A stretch of DNA of 52,160 nt. Source: an uncultured Collinsella sp. Its GTDB lineage: Bacteria; Actinomycetota; Coriobacteriia; Coriobacteriales; Coriobacteriaceae. Numbering within the stretch: the first letter of the stretch is position 1; each line of letters starts with the position of its first letter. The notes beneath the pieces were generated by a model that did no database searches, was not told the origin of the DNA, and saw only the letters and a list, made by a program, of their open reading frames with translations. Location: positions 1 to 52,160 of the forward strand of contig CATYLC010000015.1 in assembly GCA_958408685.1 (NCBI GenBank). The letters run 5' to 3'. The translations under genes were made by a program, and so were the position numbers. Positions 7,288-16,691 of this stretch are shown piece after piece.

Positions 7288-8958
7288 CTAGTGGCGGAGT
7301 CCCAGCAGGCCGCGGCCGCGATGACGGGCCTCGGTGGGCACCTGAGCGTGCGGGCCGGCGGCCTTGACGGACTCGGGCAGGTGCGAGTACTTCTTCTCGA
7401 AGTTCTCCTCGAACATCACAGCCAGGTTGTGCGCGGCATCGTCGTAGCGCGCGGTGCTCTGCCAGTACTGGCGCGGCACCAGGATACCGTCGGGCACACC
7501 GTGGCACGTAGTGGGAATGTCGACATTAAAGATGTCGTCGTGCACAAACTCGCTGTCCTCGATGGTACCGTCGAGGGCGCGAGCGACCAGTGAGCGCGTG
7601 TAGGCAAGCTCGATGCGATGACCCACGCCGTAGCCGCCGCCAATCCAGCCGGTGTTGACCAGATAGACGCGCGTGCGGCCGTCGGCGATGCGCTCGCCGA
7701 GCATCTTAGCGTAGACCATAGGGTCGAGCGGCATAAACGGCTCGCCAAACAGCGAGGAGAACGTGGGCGTGGGCTCGGTGACGCCGACCTCGGTGCCGGG
7801 GATCTTGGCGGTGAAGCCCGTCACAAAGTGGTACATGGCGGCATCGGCCGTCAGGCGCGAGATGGGCGGCAACACGCCAAAGGCATCGCAGGTCAAAAAC
7901 AGCACGACGCTCGGGGTGGTACCCATGCCCTTGGTCCACGCGTTGGGGATATGCTCAACGGGGTAGGCCACGCGCGTATTGTGCGTGATCGAGACGTCGT
8001 CGTAGTTGGGCTTGCGATTCTCATCGAGTACCACGTTTTCGCAGATGGCACCAAAGCGGACGGCGTTGAAGATCTCGGGCTCGTGGAACGCGTCCAGGCC
8101 CTCGCATTTGGCATAGCAGCCGCCCTCGACGTTAAAGATGCCCATGTCGGACCAGCCGTGCTCGTCATCGCCGATCAGCAGGCGCGTGGGATTGGCCGAA
8201 AGCGTGGTCTTGCCGGTGCCGGACAGGCCAAAGAACACCGCGGTCTCGTGCGTGACGGGATCCATGCTGGCCGAGCAATGCATGGGCAGCACGTCGTCCT
8301 CGACGGGCAGCAGGTAATTCATGACGCTGAAGATGGACTTTTTGATCTCGCCGGAGTAGCCGGTGCCCGCGACCAGAATCACACGCTCCTGGAAATTGAT
8401 GACCACCGCGGCGCTGGAGTTGAGGCCTTTGATGGCGGGGTCACACTGGTAACCTGGCGCGGCAAGGACGCAGAAGTCCGGCTCGCCGGTGCGTGCGATT
8501 TCGCGGGCAAGCGGGCGGGCAAGCATCTGCTTAATAAAGAGCGCCTGACTGGCACGCTCGCAGGCGACAAGCAGGCGACGCGTGTGGTTGCGGTCGGCGC
8601 CGGCCATGTCGCGGGTGACGAACACATCACGCTCGTTGAGATAGTCGACGATGCCGGCTTTGATGACCTCGTAGCTTTCGACGGACAGCGGGCGGTTGAC
8701 AGCGCCCCAGGCAATCTTGTCGTGCACGTCGGGCGTGTTGACGATAAAGCGGTCGTTGGGTGAACGCCCAGTACGCTCCCCCGTCTCGATCACCAGTGCG
8801 CCGTTGGAGGCCATGCGGCCTTCGTTGCGGCGGATGGCGTGCTCGACGAGCTCGGCTGCCGGCAGGTCGACCAGCAGGCGAGGTTGGTTCTCGGCGGAAT
8901 CTTCGACCAGCGTAATGCCAAAGTTGGACAGAACTTCTGCAGGGGTAACACCGGGCAT
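7288..8958 (-). CDS. pckA: Phosphoenolpyruvate carboxykinase (ATP)
   Basis: A 556-residue cytosolic enzyme that interconverts oxaloacetate plus ATP and PEP plus CO2 plus ADP. In anaerobes it often runs in the CO2-fixing, ATP-yielding direction. The P-loop (GLSGTGKTTLS), kinase-2 motif (IGDDEHGWSDMGIFN) and substrate loops such as GRSPNDRFIV mark it as the ATP-dependent family. AAAGGAGG lies immediately before the ATG at 8958, so the 38 upstream in-frame codons are excluded. A perfect 16-bp palindrome with a central CG lies 75-90 bases upstream and may be a LacI-type (CcpA-like) operator. It is monocistronic, ended by the hairpin at 7101-7162. Confidence 0.96.
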   Translation of the reverse strand: MPGVTPAEVLSNFGITLVEDSAENQPRLLVDLPAAELVEHAIRRNEGRMASNGALVIETGERTGRSPNDRFIVNTPDVHDKIAWGAVNRPLSVESYEVIKAGIVDYLNERDVFVTRDMAGADRNHTRRLLVACERASQALFIKQMLARPLAREIARTGEPDFCVLAAPGYQCDPAIKGLNSSAAVVINFQERVILVAGTGYSGEIKKSIFSVMNYLLPVEDDVLPMHCSASMDPVTHETAVFFGLSGTGKTTLSANPTRLLIGDDEHGWSDMGIFNVEGGCYAKCEGLDAFHEPEIFNAVRFGAICENVVLDENRKPNYDDVSITHNTRVAYPVEHIPNAWTKGMGTTPSVVLFLTCDAFGVLPPISRLTADAAMYHFVTGFTAKIPGTEVGVTEPTPTFSSLFGEPFMPLDPMVYAKMLGERIADGRTRVYLVNTGWIGGGYGVGHRIELAYTRSLVARALDGTIEDSEFVHDDIFNVDIPTTCHGVPDGILVPRQYWQSTARYDDAAHNLAVMFEENFEKKYSHLPESVKAAGPHAQVPTEARHRGRGLLGLRH

Positions 8959-9032
8959 GGGGCCTCCTTTAAAAGCGCGACACGTGGACGCGGCGCGCAC
9001 TTTACTCACGTAAAGCCCGTTGTACCCGATAT

Positions 9033-9048
9033 GCAAAAACGTTTTTGC
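9033..9048. promoter_or_regulatory. Palindromic candidate operator upstream of pckA
   Basis: GCAAAAACGTTTTTGC is a perfect 16-bp palindrome centred on CG. This is the form of LacI/GalR-family operators, including catabolite-responsive elements. It is 75-90 bases before the pckA start. The responsible regulator is not in the window. Confidence 0.5.
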
Positions 9049-9103
9049 GGCAACGGCGAAGCGCCCGCTCAACGGTCAAAAATCGCACGCAAGCGGCCTA
9101 GTC

Positions 9104-9235
9104 GTTAGGGACGTTCTTAAACGACTAGTCGTTGGGGACACTCTTGAACAGGCAACAGCCAAGGAGTGTCCCCAGATGCCGGCACTTAGGGACGTTCCCA
9201 AAGTGCCTGCACATAAGGAACGTCCCTAAGTGCCG
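9104..9235. repeat. Compound palindromic repeat, family B
   Basis: Two adjoining inverted repeats: GGGGACACTC (9134-9143) with GAGTGTCCCC (9164-9173), and a perfect 18-bp pair GGCACTTAGGGACGTTCC (9181-9198) with its complement at 9217-9234. ACGACTAGTCGT at about 9121-9132 is a further short palindrome. Related single units lie at 30109-30169 and 46467-46511. It sits in the divergent gap between pckA and the flippase gene. Confidence 0.8.
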
Positions 9236-9337
9236 ACTACCGAATGGCGCCGCCGAAATTATCGAACAACCTGTTCAAAAACACGAGCGGACACCGCGGT
9301 GTCTATACTAGAGCGCAGCAATAGAAAGGACCCCGCT

Positions 9338-10918
9338 TTGAGCATCACGCCCCTCGATAGCATTCGCCGCGCCATCGCCCGCCGTAACGGCATCTCCAAC
9401 CCCGCTGCATCGAAAGACGGCGCCGCGAAGGCCCAGGGCGGCCGCATCGAGAACGGCCTGTTCCCCGCCTCCCACACGGCCGAAGAGCTCGCGCGCATCC
9501 AGGAGCTGAGCCAGCGCAACGCCGGCGGACCCGATAGCAGCCAAGCCACACGTCGCCGGCGCGAACGCGATCGGGAGCCCGGCCCCGTCCGCCGCATGGT
9601 CAACGCTTGGTGGAACCGTCTGCTCGGCGCCGTCTACGGCGGCGGCTTCTCCATGCAGGAAGCGGAATACGAGGAGCACGCCACCAGCCGCGACTATCTT
9701 TGGAACACCCTCGGCACCGCCGTATGGGGCCTGGCGTTTCCGTTGCTCACCATCGTGTCTACGCAGCTCGTGGGCGCCGAAGAAGCAGGCAAATTCTCCA
9801 TCGCCTTTGTCACCGGCACGCTCATCATGATCGCGTGCAACTACGGCGTGCGCAATTTCCAGGTCTCAGACATCGACGAAAAGACGTCCTTTGCCTCCTA
9901 CCAGCTCAACCGCTGGCTTTGTGGAGCGCTCGCCCTAGGCTGCGGCCTCATGTACAGCAGCGCCCGCGGCTATGATGCGCAGATGGCGACGATCGGCCTG
10001 GGCGTCTACCTGTATAAGGTCATCGATGGCGTCGCCGACGTGTACGAAGGCCGCCTGCAGCAGGCCGACAAACTCTACTTGGCTGGAATGAGCCAAACGC
10101 TACGCTCCGTCGGCGTCATCGCGGTCTTCAGCGTGGCGCTGTTCCTCACGCGCAGCATGCCCATCGCGGCCATGGCCATGGGTGTCACCGCGATCGCCTC
10201 GCTCGTGCTGGTCACCGCGCCGCTCGCCCTGCTCGAGACCGAAAAATCGCGCCGCGTGAGCCTGCGCGAGGTCGGCCACCTGTTTGTCCAGTGCGCCCCG
10301 CTCTTTGGTGCACTGTTCCTGTTCAACCTAATTGAGAGCATGCCCAAGTTTGTGATGGAAGGCACGCTGGCATACAAATATCAGCTGTACTTTAATGCCC
10401 TGTTCTTTCCGGCGCAGGCTATTCTGTTGAGCATTGGATTTATCTATAAACCGCAGCTCCTGCGCTTGTCGAGCATTTGGGCTAATCCTCGCAAGCGTCG
10501 TCGCTTTGACCTGATTATTGTTGCCGTTATGGCGCTGATCGTGGCCATCACCGGCGTGTGCGCCGCATTTATGGCAGGTCCCGGTATTCCCCTCATGAGC
10601 TTTATGTACGGCCTCAGCTTTGAGCGCTACCGTACGCTGGCGTTGCTGATGGTCGTCGCCGGCGGCGTCACCGCGGCCATCGACTTTATCTACGCCATCA
10701 TCACGGTGCTACGCCACGCTGGAGACGTCACCAAGATCTACCTGATCTGCTTCGCCGTAAGCGTGGTGCTGCCGGTGATCCTGATTAAGCTGCTGGGTCT
10801 GATGGGCGCTGTGGTGAGCTACCTAGCCATCATGGCCCTACTCCTGGTGCTACTGATTATCGAGTACGCCCACATCCGCCAACGCATCGAACGCGACCGC
10901 AACCCATACGGCGCCTAA
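9338..10918 (+). CDS. Polysaccharide flippase-like membrane protein (MOP superfamily)
   Basis: A 526-residue polytopic protein resembling Wzx/oligosaccharide flippases that move lipid-linked glycans across the membrane. The first 115 or so residues are polar and arginine-rich and probably cytoplasmic. About a dozen hydrophobic segments follow, starting at DYLWNTLGTAVWGLAFPLLTIVSTQLVGAEEAGKFSIAF, a typical family opening. The start is taken as TTG at 9338 because AGAAAGGA lies seven bases before it; the frame is open 36 codons further upstream into the repeat, with no ATG that has a binding site. TATACT at 9304-9309 could be the -10 box. Substrate unknown. Confidence 0.78.
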   Translation: MSITPLDSIRRAIARRNGISNPAASKDGAAKAQGGRIENGLFPASHTAEELARIQELSQRNAGGPDSSQATRRRRERDREPGPVRRMVNAWWNRLLGAVYGGGFSMQEAEYEEHATSRDYLWNTLGTAVWGLAFPLLTIVSTQLVGAEEAGKFSIAFVTGTLIMIACNYGVRNFQVSDIDEKTSFASYQLNRWLCGALALGCGLMYSSARGYDAQMATIGLGVYLYKVIDGVADVYEGRLQQADKLYLAGMSQTLRSVGVIAVFSVALFLTRSMPIAAMAMGVTAIASLVLVTAPLALLETEKSRRVSLREVGHLFVQCAPLFGALFLFNLIESMPKFVMEGTLAYKYQLYFNALFFPAQAILLSIGFIYKPQLLRLSSIWANPRKRRRFDLIIVAVMALIVAITGVCAAFMAGPGIPLMSFMYGLSFERYRTLALLMVVAGGVTAAIDFIYAIITVLRHAGDVTKIYLICFAVSVVLPVILIKLLGLMGAVVSYLAIMALLLVLLIIEYAHIRQRIERDRNPYGA

Positions 10919-10997
10919 TTAGCCGCCCGGTCACCGGAATTTGCGATGGAATCACCCCGTCTGGGGTCTCGTTGCGGACAATATTCATCACGCAAAA

Positions 10998-11120
10998 CTA
11001 AGTGAGTAGACTTTTACCGAATCCCCGACCACACCAACAGAGCACAAGTCTGTGACCTGCGGTTTTATTGAGGCAAATATGTTGGGTGCTCGGCATTTCC
11101 AAAAAAGTCTACTCACTTAG
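10998..11120. repeat. 123-bp element with 18-bp terminal inverted repeats
   Basis: Ends are perfect 18-bp inverted repeats, CTAAGTGAGTAGACTTTT at 10998-11015 and its complement at 11103-11120. The 87-base interior has further partial complementarity (ACCAACA near 11034 with TGTTGGG near 11080). No coding frame inside. The shape is that of a small MITE or REP-type unit or a long terminator after the flippase gene. No target-site duplication could be made out. Confidence 0.7.
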
Positions 11121-11142
11121 CCAGCGGGCAGCCAAATGATTA

Positions 11143-11160
11143 TTTAATCCCCGTCCCAGA
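11143..11160. repeat. Short dispersed word, second copy
   Basis: TTTAATCCCCGTCCCAGA is identical to 91-108, and both copies continue into GAAATCA/AAAATCA. A shorter relative, GCCCCGTCCCA, occurs at about 11201-11211. Both full copies lie in an intergenic stretch just downstream of a minus-strand gene. Confidence 0.65.
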
Positions 11161-11234
11161 GAAATCAATTAGCGGGCAGAAGGGCAAAAGTAGTAAAAAA
11201 AGCCCCGTCCCAAATTAGCTACCCCTTGCACCGA

Positions 11235-12074
11235 TTATTCGCCCGGGTTGATGTTCGCGTAGAACTCCGCCCCGTCGTCCAGGCGCAGGATGCCCACTCG
11301 ACCGAACTCGGAGCCGGTGGCGGCGGCGCAGTCGATGTCGATGCGATCGGGCACGCCGGCAGTGTCCTCGCCGCCCAAGCGCACGATCTGCCCGCGTCCC
11401 GATTCCTCATCGAGCCCCGCCAGACCACCGACCTCGCAATAGCGCCCAAGCGATACCGTGGGCGTGTGACCGCTCACCACGACCGGGCCCTTGCCCTCGG
11501 CAGAAAGCAGCCCGGTCGGCACATCCCAATAGCCGTGACGAATCCATAGCAGGTCATCGGACGACTGCACCGCGAGCATCTGCTGCAACAGCTCGCGATC
11601 GGCACCCACCGCTCCGACGCCATCGGCACAATCGACGCCATGCTCAAGCAAAAACGCGCGCGCCGCCTTCATCTCGATTCCAGCATGTACCAGCAGATAC
11701 GGGCGCTCCTCGGTCTCGACCACTGCGTAGAGCGGCAGCGCGGCCATCCATCGCACGAGCTCCTCGTATGCCTCAAATTCCATGTCGTTGAGCTGCTCGC
11801 GCGTCGTCCAACCACCGTTGATATCCCAGGTCTCGGCATCGAGCGGATCCTGGCCAATGATGGCATCGAGCATGATCTGCTCGTGATTACCCTTGAGCAC
11901 GTGGGCGTTGGGCAGCGAGCGCACGAGCTTAATAACGCCGACCGGATCGGGCCCGCGATCGATCATGTCGCCCAGCACGTACAGCGTGTCGTCGGACGTC
12001 AACGAGATCTTAGACAGGGCTTCGTCAAGCGCACGCACGTGCCCGTGAGCATCAGATGTCACATAGATCGCCAT
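11235..12074 (-). CDS. Metallophosphoesterase (PrpE/ApaH-like)
   Basis: A 279-residue calcineurin-like phosphoesterase. The metal-binding motifs are intact: SDAHGHV (residues 7-13), GDMIDRGPD (about 36-44) and KGNHEQ (about 61-66), with a later histidine in VVSGHTP. The family includes serine/threonine protein phosphatases and diadenosine tetraphosphatases, and sequence alone does not separate them. AAGGAGAGG precedes the ATG at 12074. The gene is transcribed away from the antiporter gene. Confidence 0.87.
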   Translation of the reverse strand: MAIYVTSDAHGHVRALDEALSKISLTSDDTLYVLGDMIDRGPDPVGVIKLVRSLPNAHVLKGNHEQIMLDAIIGQDPLDAETWDINGGWTTREQLNDMEFEAYEELVRWMAALPLYAVVETEERPYLLVHAGIEMKAARAFLLEHGVDCADGVGAVGADRELLQQMLAVQSSDDLLWIRHGYWDVPTGLLSAEGKGPVVVSGHTPTVSLGRYCEVGGLAGLDEESGRGQIVRLGGEDTAGVPDRIDIDCAAATGSEFGRVGILRLDDGAEFYANINPGE

Positions 12075-12327
12075 GGTACGCCTCTCCTTGCATTGCGGCC
12101 GAAGCCCGGCGCCGCAACTAAAACTTCAAGTTGAACTTAAACGTTACCCATTGTACTCCGTTGCAATAAAGCTGGAAAGGGTTTCCGAGCAGAGGCAAAG
12201 ACGGCAGCCGTCTATGACGATATCGCGCACGCCCGCAATCCAACCCCATAAACCCACCATCTTTGGGTACAAATAACCGCAGGCAACTGACCGTGCCACG
12301 CCAACCAACCAGGAGCGGACACCATCC
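12075..12327. other. Divergent intergenic region
   Basis: It holds the promoters of the phosphatase gene and the antiporter gene. TTCAAGTTGAA at about 12125-12135 is a perfect short palindrome embedded in the AT-rich word AACTTCAAGTTGAACTT and could be an operator. No further gene or repeat is seen. Confidence 0.35.
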
Positions 12328-13929
12328 ATGAACCAGATCCTTCTCTTTATCGGCCTCGTCATCATTCTGTGTCTGACCATCAAACCCGTCGGCAAAAAGC
12401 TCCCCTTCCCCACCCTGCTCATCTTTATCGCGCTCGGCATGCTGTTGGGCGTCAACGGCCCGGCGCATATCGACTTTAGCGACTATGCGCTCACCGAAAC
12501 CGTCTGCAGCACGGCGCTGCTGTTCATCATGTTCTACGGCGGCTTTAACACCAATATCGACCGTGCCAAACCCGTCGCTGTGCCGGCGGTGCTGCTGAGC
12601 ACGCTCGGCGTCGTCATCACTGCCGGCATCACCGGCGTGTTCGCCCACTTCGCGCTGGGGTTCGACTGGATCGACGGCCTGCTGTTGGGATCGGTCGTGG
12701 CATCCACCGACGCGGCCAGCGTCTTTAGCGTGCTGCGCGAGCACAACCTTTCGCTGAAGGGCGGCACCGACTCGCTGCTCGAGGTCGAATCGGGCTCCAA
12801 CGACCCCGTCGCCTACATGCTCACCGCCGTGCTCGCCGCACTCGCGGCCGGCGGCGACATCAACATTCCCGCACTGCTGGCCAAGCAGATTATCCTGGGC
12901 GCGGGCCTGGGCCTTGCCATCGGCTGGGCGGCGGGCCGTCTGATTGAACGCGCGCACGCAACGGCCGAGGGCGCGCAGACCATCTTCTTGTTCGCCGTGG
13001 CGATCGTCGCCTACGCGCTACCAAGCTATCTGGGCGGCAACGGCTTTTTGGCCGTATACCTGGCCGGCATTGTGCTGGGTGCGAGCGACATCACCGGCAA
13101 GGTCGAGATGGCGCACTTCTTTGACACCCTCACCGAGATGGCCGAGATGACGATCTTCTTCTTGCTCGGCCTGCTCGTCACGCCCGCACGCCTACCACAG
13201 ATGCTGCTGCCGGGCCTGGCGCTCATGGCGTTTATGCTCTACGTGAGCCGCCCCATCGCCGTCGGCGTGCTCCTGGCGCCCTTTAAGACGAACCCCCGCC
13301 AGGTCGCGCTCGTAAGCTGGGCGGGCCTGCGCGGAGCAGCTTCGGTCGTGTTTAGCCTCTTTGCCGTGGTGGCCGGCGTTCCCGGCGGACACGACCTGTT
13401 TGACCTGGTGTTTATGATTGCCGTGTCGAGCATTGTGGTGCAGGGCTCGCTGCTGCCGGCGGTGGCGAAGAAGCTCGATATGATCGATGCGACCGGCGAC
13501 GTGCGCCGCACCTTTAACGACTACCGCGACGAGGACGGCATGTCGTTTGTAAAGCTCAAGGTGTGCGCTGGACATCCGTTTGCCGGACGCTCGCTCGCGG
13601 ACATTGGCAGCGCCACAAATATGCTCGTGGTCCTGGTGCTGCGCGACGGGGCGCACCCGGTACTGCCCAATGGCGACACCGTGATCCAGGAAGGCGATCT
13701 GCTGGTGATGGCCGCGCCGACGTTTGAAGAGCGTACCGAAGTTACGCTGCGCGAGGTCACCGTGACTCCCCACGGTCGCCTGGCCGGCCAGCGCCTGTGC
13801 GATGTGCCGCAAGGCAAACATCCGTTTATTGTGGTGATGCTCAAGCGCGAAGGCCAAACGATCATCCCCGACGGCAACACCCTAATATACGCCGGCGACG
13901 AAGCCGTCATCGCCACGCTAGCATCGTAG
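12328..13929 (+). CDS. Potassium/proton antiporter, NhaP2/CvrA type
   Basis: A 533-residue CPA1-type antiporter. Residues 1 to about 390 form roughly 12 membrane segments with the family's DAASVFSVL and ESGSNDP motifs, the latter carrying the acidic residues needed for ion exchange. The C terminus has two RCK_C (TrkA_C) domains, about 415-465 and 475-533, that usually gate transport in response to ligands. The role is likely cytoplasmic K+ or pH adjustment. AGGAG lies 13 bases before the start. Monocistronic. Confidence 0.9.
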   Translation: MNQILLFIGLVIILCLTIKPVGKKLPFPTLLIFIALGMLLGVNGPAHIDFSDYALTETVCSTALLFIMFYGGFNTNIDRAKPVAVPAVLLSTLGVVITAGITGVFAHFALGFDWIDGLLLGSVVASTDAASVFSVLREHNLSLKGGTDSLLEVESGSNDPVAYMLTAVLAALAAGGDINIPALLAKQIILGAGLGLAIGWAAGRLIERAHATAEGAQTIFLFAVAIVAYALPSYLGGNGFLAVYLAGIVLGASDITGKVEMAHFFDTLTEMAEMTIFFLLGLLVTPARLPQMLLPGLALMAFMLYVSRPIAVGVLLAPFKTNPRQVALVSWAGLRGAASVVFSLFAVVAGVPGGHDLFDLVFMIAVSSIVVQGSLLPAVAKKLDMIDATGDVRRTFNDYRDEDGMSFVKLKVCAGHPFAGRSLADIGSATNMLVVLVLRDGAHPVLPNGDTVIQEGDLLVMAAPTFEERTEVTLREVTVTPHGRLAGQRLCDVPQGKHPFIVVMLKREGQTIIPDGNTLIYAGDEAVIATLAS

Positions 13930-14155
13930 TGACTAGGAGGTAGCTACTTTAGGACGAAGAGATCAAGCGCCTAGGAACCTCATGTCTTCGCTCGCAGATT
14001 TGGATTTGCCTGAGGAGTAAAGCACCCCTCCCCCATGTAACCATCCTGTAAATCATAGCGACGCACTCGAGTTTTACCGTGATGCGGTCGCGCCTGGCGC
14101 TCCACTGTGCTAAAGTAACCCGAACGTCCAAACGACTACAAGGGGGAACTAGAAG

Positions 14156-15280
14156 ATGGCACGTGTGCACAACTTCTCAGCTGGCCCGGCAGCGCTGCCC
14201 ACAAGCGTGCTCGCCGAGATCGCCGACGAGATGATGGACTACCGCGGTTGCGGCATGTCCGTGCTCGAGATGAGCCATCGATCTAGCATGTACCAGCAGA
14301 TCATCGACGACGCCGAGGCAACCCTGCGTCGCCTGCTGAGCATCCCCGACAACTACCGTGTCCTGTTTTTGCAGGGCGGCGCCACGCTGCAGTTTGCGGG
14401 CATCCCCATGAACCTCATGCGCCGCGGCCGCGCCGGCTACATCGTGACCGGCAACTTTGCCAACAAGGCATACAAGGAGGCCGCCAAGTACGGCGAGGCC
14501 GTGCTGCTCGCGAGCTCCGAGGACACCAACTTCGATCGCATCCCCGACATGGCCGACATCAACGCGCGCATTGCCGCCGAGGCCGCGAGCGACGGGCTCG
14601 ACTACGTTTACATCTGCCAGAACAACACCATCTTTGGCACCATGTACCACGAGCTGCCCGCTTGCGGCGACGTACCGCTGGTCGCAGATGTCTCGAGCTG
14701 CTTTCTGTCGCAGCCGCTCGATGTTGAGCGCTACGGGCTCATCTACGCCGGCGCGCAGAAAAACGCCGGCGCCGCGGGCGTGACCGTGGTTATCGTGCGC
14801 GACGACCTCATCGCCGACGGCCCCGCCTTTGCGCGGGCGCCGCAGTACATGGACCTTAAGACCCAGGCCGCCAAGGGCTCCATGCTCAACACGCCCAACA
14901 CCTTTGGCATCTACGTGTGCGGCAAGGTGTTCCGGTGGGTCGAGGAGACCGGCGGACTTGCCGCCATGGCCGAGCGCAACTGGGCCAAGGCCAACCTGCT
15001 CTATGACCTGCTCGAGCACAGTGTGCTGTTCCATGGCACCACGCAGGCCGACAGCCGCTCCATCGCCAACGTCACCTTCCGCACCGGCGACGCCGAACTC
15101 GACGCGGCCTTTGTCGCAGGCGCGGCCGAGCACCAGATTCAAAACGTCAAGGGCCATCGTCTGGTAGGCGGCATGCGCGCCAGCGTCTACAACGCCGTAA
15201 CCATGGAAGACGTGCAGGCACTGGCCTCGTACATGAAGGACTTCGAAACGCAGCGTAGTTTGAGCCCGCGATCTAACTAG
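14156..15280 (+). CDS. serC: Phosphoserine aminotransferase
   Basis: A 374-residue PLP-dependent enzyme that converts 3-phosphohydroxypyruvate and glutamate to phosphoserine and 2-oxoglutarate. The N terminus HNFSAGPAALP and the segment FLQGGATLQFAGIPMNL are diagnostic, and YAGAQKNAGAAGVTVV carries the PLP lysine. AGGGGGAAC precedes the ATG. It is followed after 69 bases by serA, in what is probably one transcript. The 226 bases upstream contain no gene. Confidence 0.96.
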   Translation: MARVHNFSAGPAALPTSVLAEIADEMMDYRGCGMSVLEMSHRSSMYQQIIDDAEATLRRLLSIPDNYRVLFLQGGATLQFAGIPMNLMRRGRAGYIVTGNFANKAYKEAAKYGEAVLLASSEDTNFDRIPDMADINARIAAEAASDGLDYVYICQNNTIFGTMYHELPACGDVPLVADVSSCFLSQPLDVERYGLIYAGAQKNAGAAGVTVVIVRDDLIADGPAFARAPQYMDLKTQAAKGSMLNTPNTFGIYVCGKVFRWVEETGGLAAMAERNWAKANLLYDLLEHSVLFHGTTQADSRSIANVTFRTGDAELDAAFVAGAAEHQIQNVKGHRLVGGMRASVYNAVTMEDVQALASYMKDFETQRSLSPRSN

Positions 15281-15349
15281 CCCGCAACGCGCGGGCCGAC
15301 CAGCCACTTCAAACCACCTGTTTAAACCAAACCTGCTAAGGAGTTTTTC

Positions 15350-16513
15350 ATGCGCAAGATTAAGACCATCGACGACATCACCAAGGACGGCAAAGTCGAG
15401 TTTGGCGAGGGCTACGAATTTGTGAGCACCGCCGAGGAGGCCGACGCCATCCTGATGCGCTCGACTGACCTGCACGGCTACGAGCTGCCCGAGGGCATCC
15501 GCGCCATCGCCCGCTGCGGCGCCGGCGTCAACAACATCCCCGTCGAGGAGTACGCCAAGAAGGGCGTCGTCGTCTTTAACTCCCCCGGTGCCAACAGCAA
15601 CGCCGTTAAGGAGCTCGTCCTAGGCATGCTGGTGCTCTCGAGCCGCGGCGTGGTGCAATCGATGAACTGGGTGCGCGACAACGCCGACGACCCCGAGATC
15701 CAGGTCGACGCCGAGAAGGCCAAGAAGGCCTTTGTGGGCCGCGAGCTCAAGGGCAAGCGCATCGGCGTCATCGGTCTGGGCAACGTAGGCTCCAAGGTCG
15801 CCAACGCCTGCGTCGATCTGGGCATGGACGTCTACGGCTACGATCCGTTCATTTCCGTTGAGCACGCGTGGGTGCTGAGCCGCGAGGTGCAGCGCGTGGG
15901 CACGCTCGAAGATCTCTGCCGCGGCTGTGATTACCTCACGGTGCACGTGCCCAGCAAGGCCGACACCATCGGCATGATCAGCACCGAGCAGATCAACCTG
16001 CTGGCCCCGGACGCCGTGCTCATCAACTACGCACGCGAGACCATCATTGACGAGGACGCCGTTGACGCCGCCCTGCGCGAGGGCAAGCTGAGCTGGTTTA
16101 GCTGCGATTTTGCCACGCCCAAGACCGTCAAGATGCCCAACACGTTTATCACCACGCACTCGGGCGCCGGCACTGGCGAGGCCGAGGCCAACTGCGCCGA
16201 CATGGCCATCAGCGAGCTTAAGGATTACCTGGAGAACGGCAACATCGCGCACAGCGTCAACTACCCCGCCTGCAGCATGGGCAAGGCGCGCGCCGCAAGC
16301 CGCATCGCCTGCCTGCACGCCAACGTGCCCAACATGATCGGTCAGATCACGGCAATCCTGGCCAAGGACAATGCCAACGTGCAGCGTATGACCAACGAGT
16401 CTGCCGGCGAGAACGCCTACACCATGTTCGACACCGACGAGCACCTGGACAGCAGCACCATCCAGGCGCTCAAGCAGATTCCGTCGATGTATCGCGTGCG
16501 CGTGATCAAATAG
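15350..16513 (+). CDS. serA: D-3-phosphoglycerate dehydrogenase
   Basis: A 387-residue NAD-dependent dehydrogenase catalysing the first step of serine synthesis. The Rossmann motif GVIGLGNVGSKVA (about 138-150) and the substrate segment RCGAGVNNIPVEEY are intact. A C-terminal ACT domain (from about 318, RIACLHANVPNMIGQITAILAKDNANV) suggests feedback control by serine or another amino acid. It is of the short type, with no inserted intervening domain. AAGGAG precedes the ATG. It forms the expected pair with serC. Confidence 0.95.
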   Translation: MRKIKTIDDITKDGKVEFGEGYEFVSTAEEADAILMRSTDLHGYELPEGIRAIARCGAGVNNIPVEEYAKKGVVVFNSPGANSNAVKELVLGMLVLSSRGVVQSMNWVRDNADDPEIQVDAEKAKKAFVGRELKGKRIGVIGLGNVGSKVANACVDLGMDVYGYDPFISVEHAWVLSREVQRVGTLEDLCRGCDYLTVHVPSKADTIGMISTEQINLLAPDAVLINYARETIIDEDAVDAALREGKLSWFSCDFATPKTVKMPNTFITTHSGAGTGEAEANCADMAISELKDYLENGNIAHSVNYPACSMGKARAASRIACLHANVPNMIGQITAILAKDNANVQRMTNESAGENAYTMFDTDEHLDSSTIQALKQIPSMYRVRVIK

Positions 16514-16527
16514 CGCCGGCTGATCTG

Positions 16528-16613
16528 ACGGGCAGTTCCCCATGTGGCCTGCCCGTTACTGACATTGAATGCCCGCGGGGGGCGCCTTTCGCACGAGAGG
16601 CGCCCCCGTTTTT
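16528..16613 (+). terminator. Terminator after serA
   Basis: Two hairpins. ACGGGCAG (16528-16535) pairs with CTGCCCGT (16549-16556). A 10-bp GC stem with arms at 16578-16587 and 16598-16607 is followed by GTTTTTG, a clear rho-independent form. It separates serC-serA from the peptidase gene. Confidence 0.85.
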
Positions 16614-16646
16614 GTGAGCGCTCCATTAAATGCACCGAGCCGCTTC

Positions 16647-16677
16647 TTGACATACAATTTGTATGTTGACCTAACTA
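16647..16677 (+). promoter_or_regulatory. Promoter with palindromic operator before the M20 gene
   Basis: TTGACA at 16647-16652 is a good -35 box, and TAACTA at 16672-16677 is a possible -10 with a long 19-base spacer. CATACAATTTGTATG (16651-16665) is a perfect 15-base palindrome between them, well placed for a repressor or an activator that realigns a long spacer. The cognate regulator is unknown. Confidence 0.55.
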
Positions 16678-16691
16678 TCTGTGAGGTGCCT

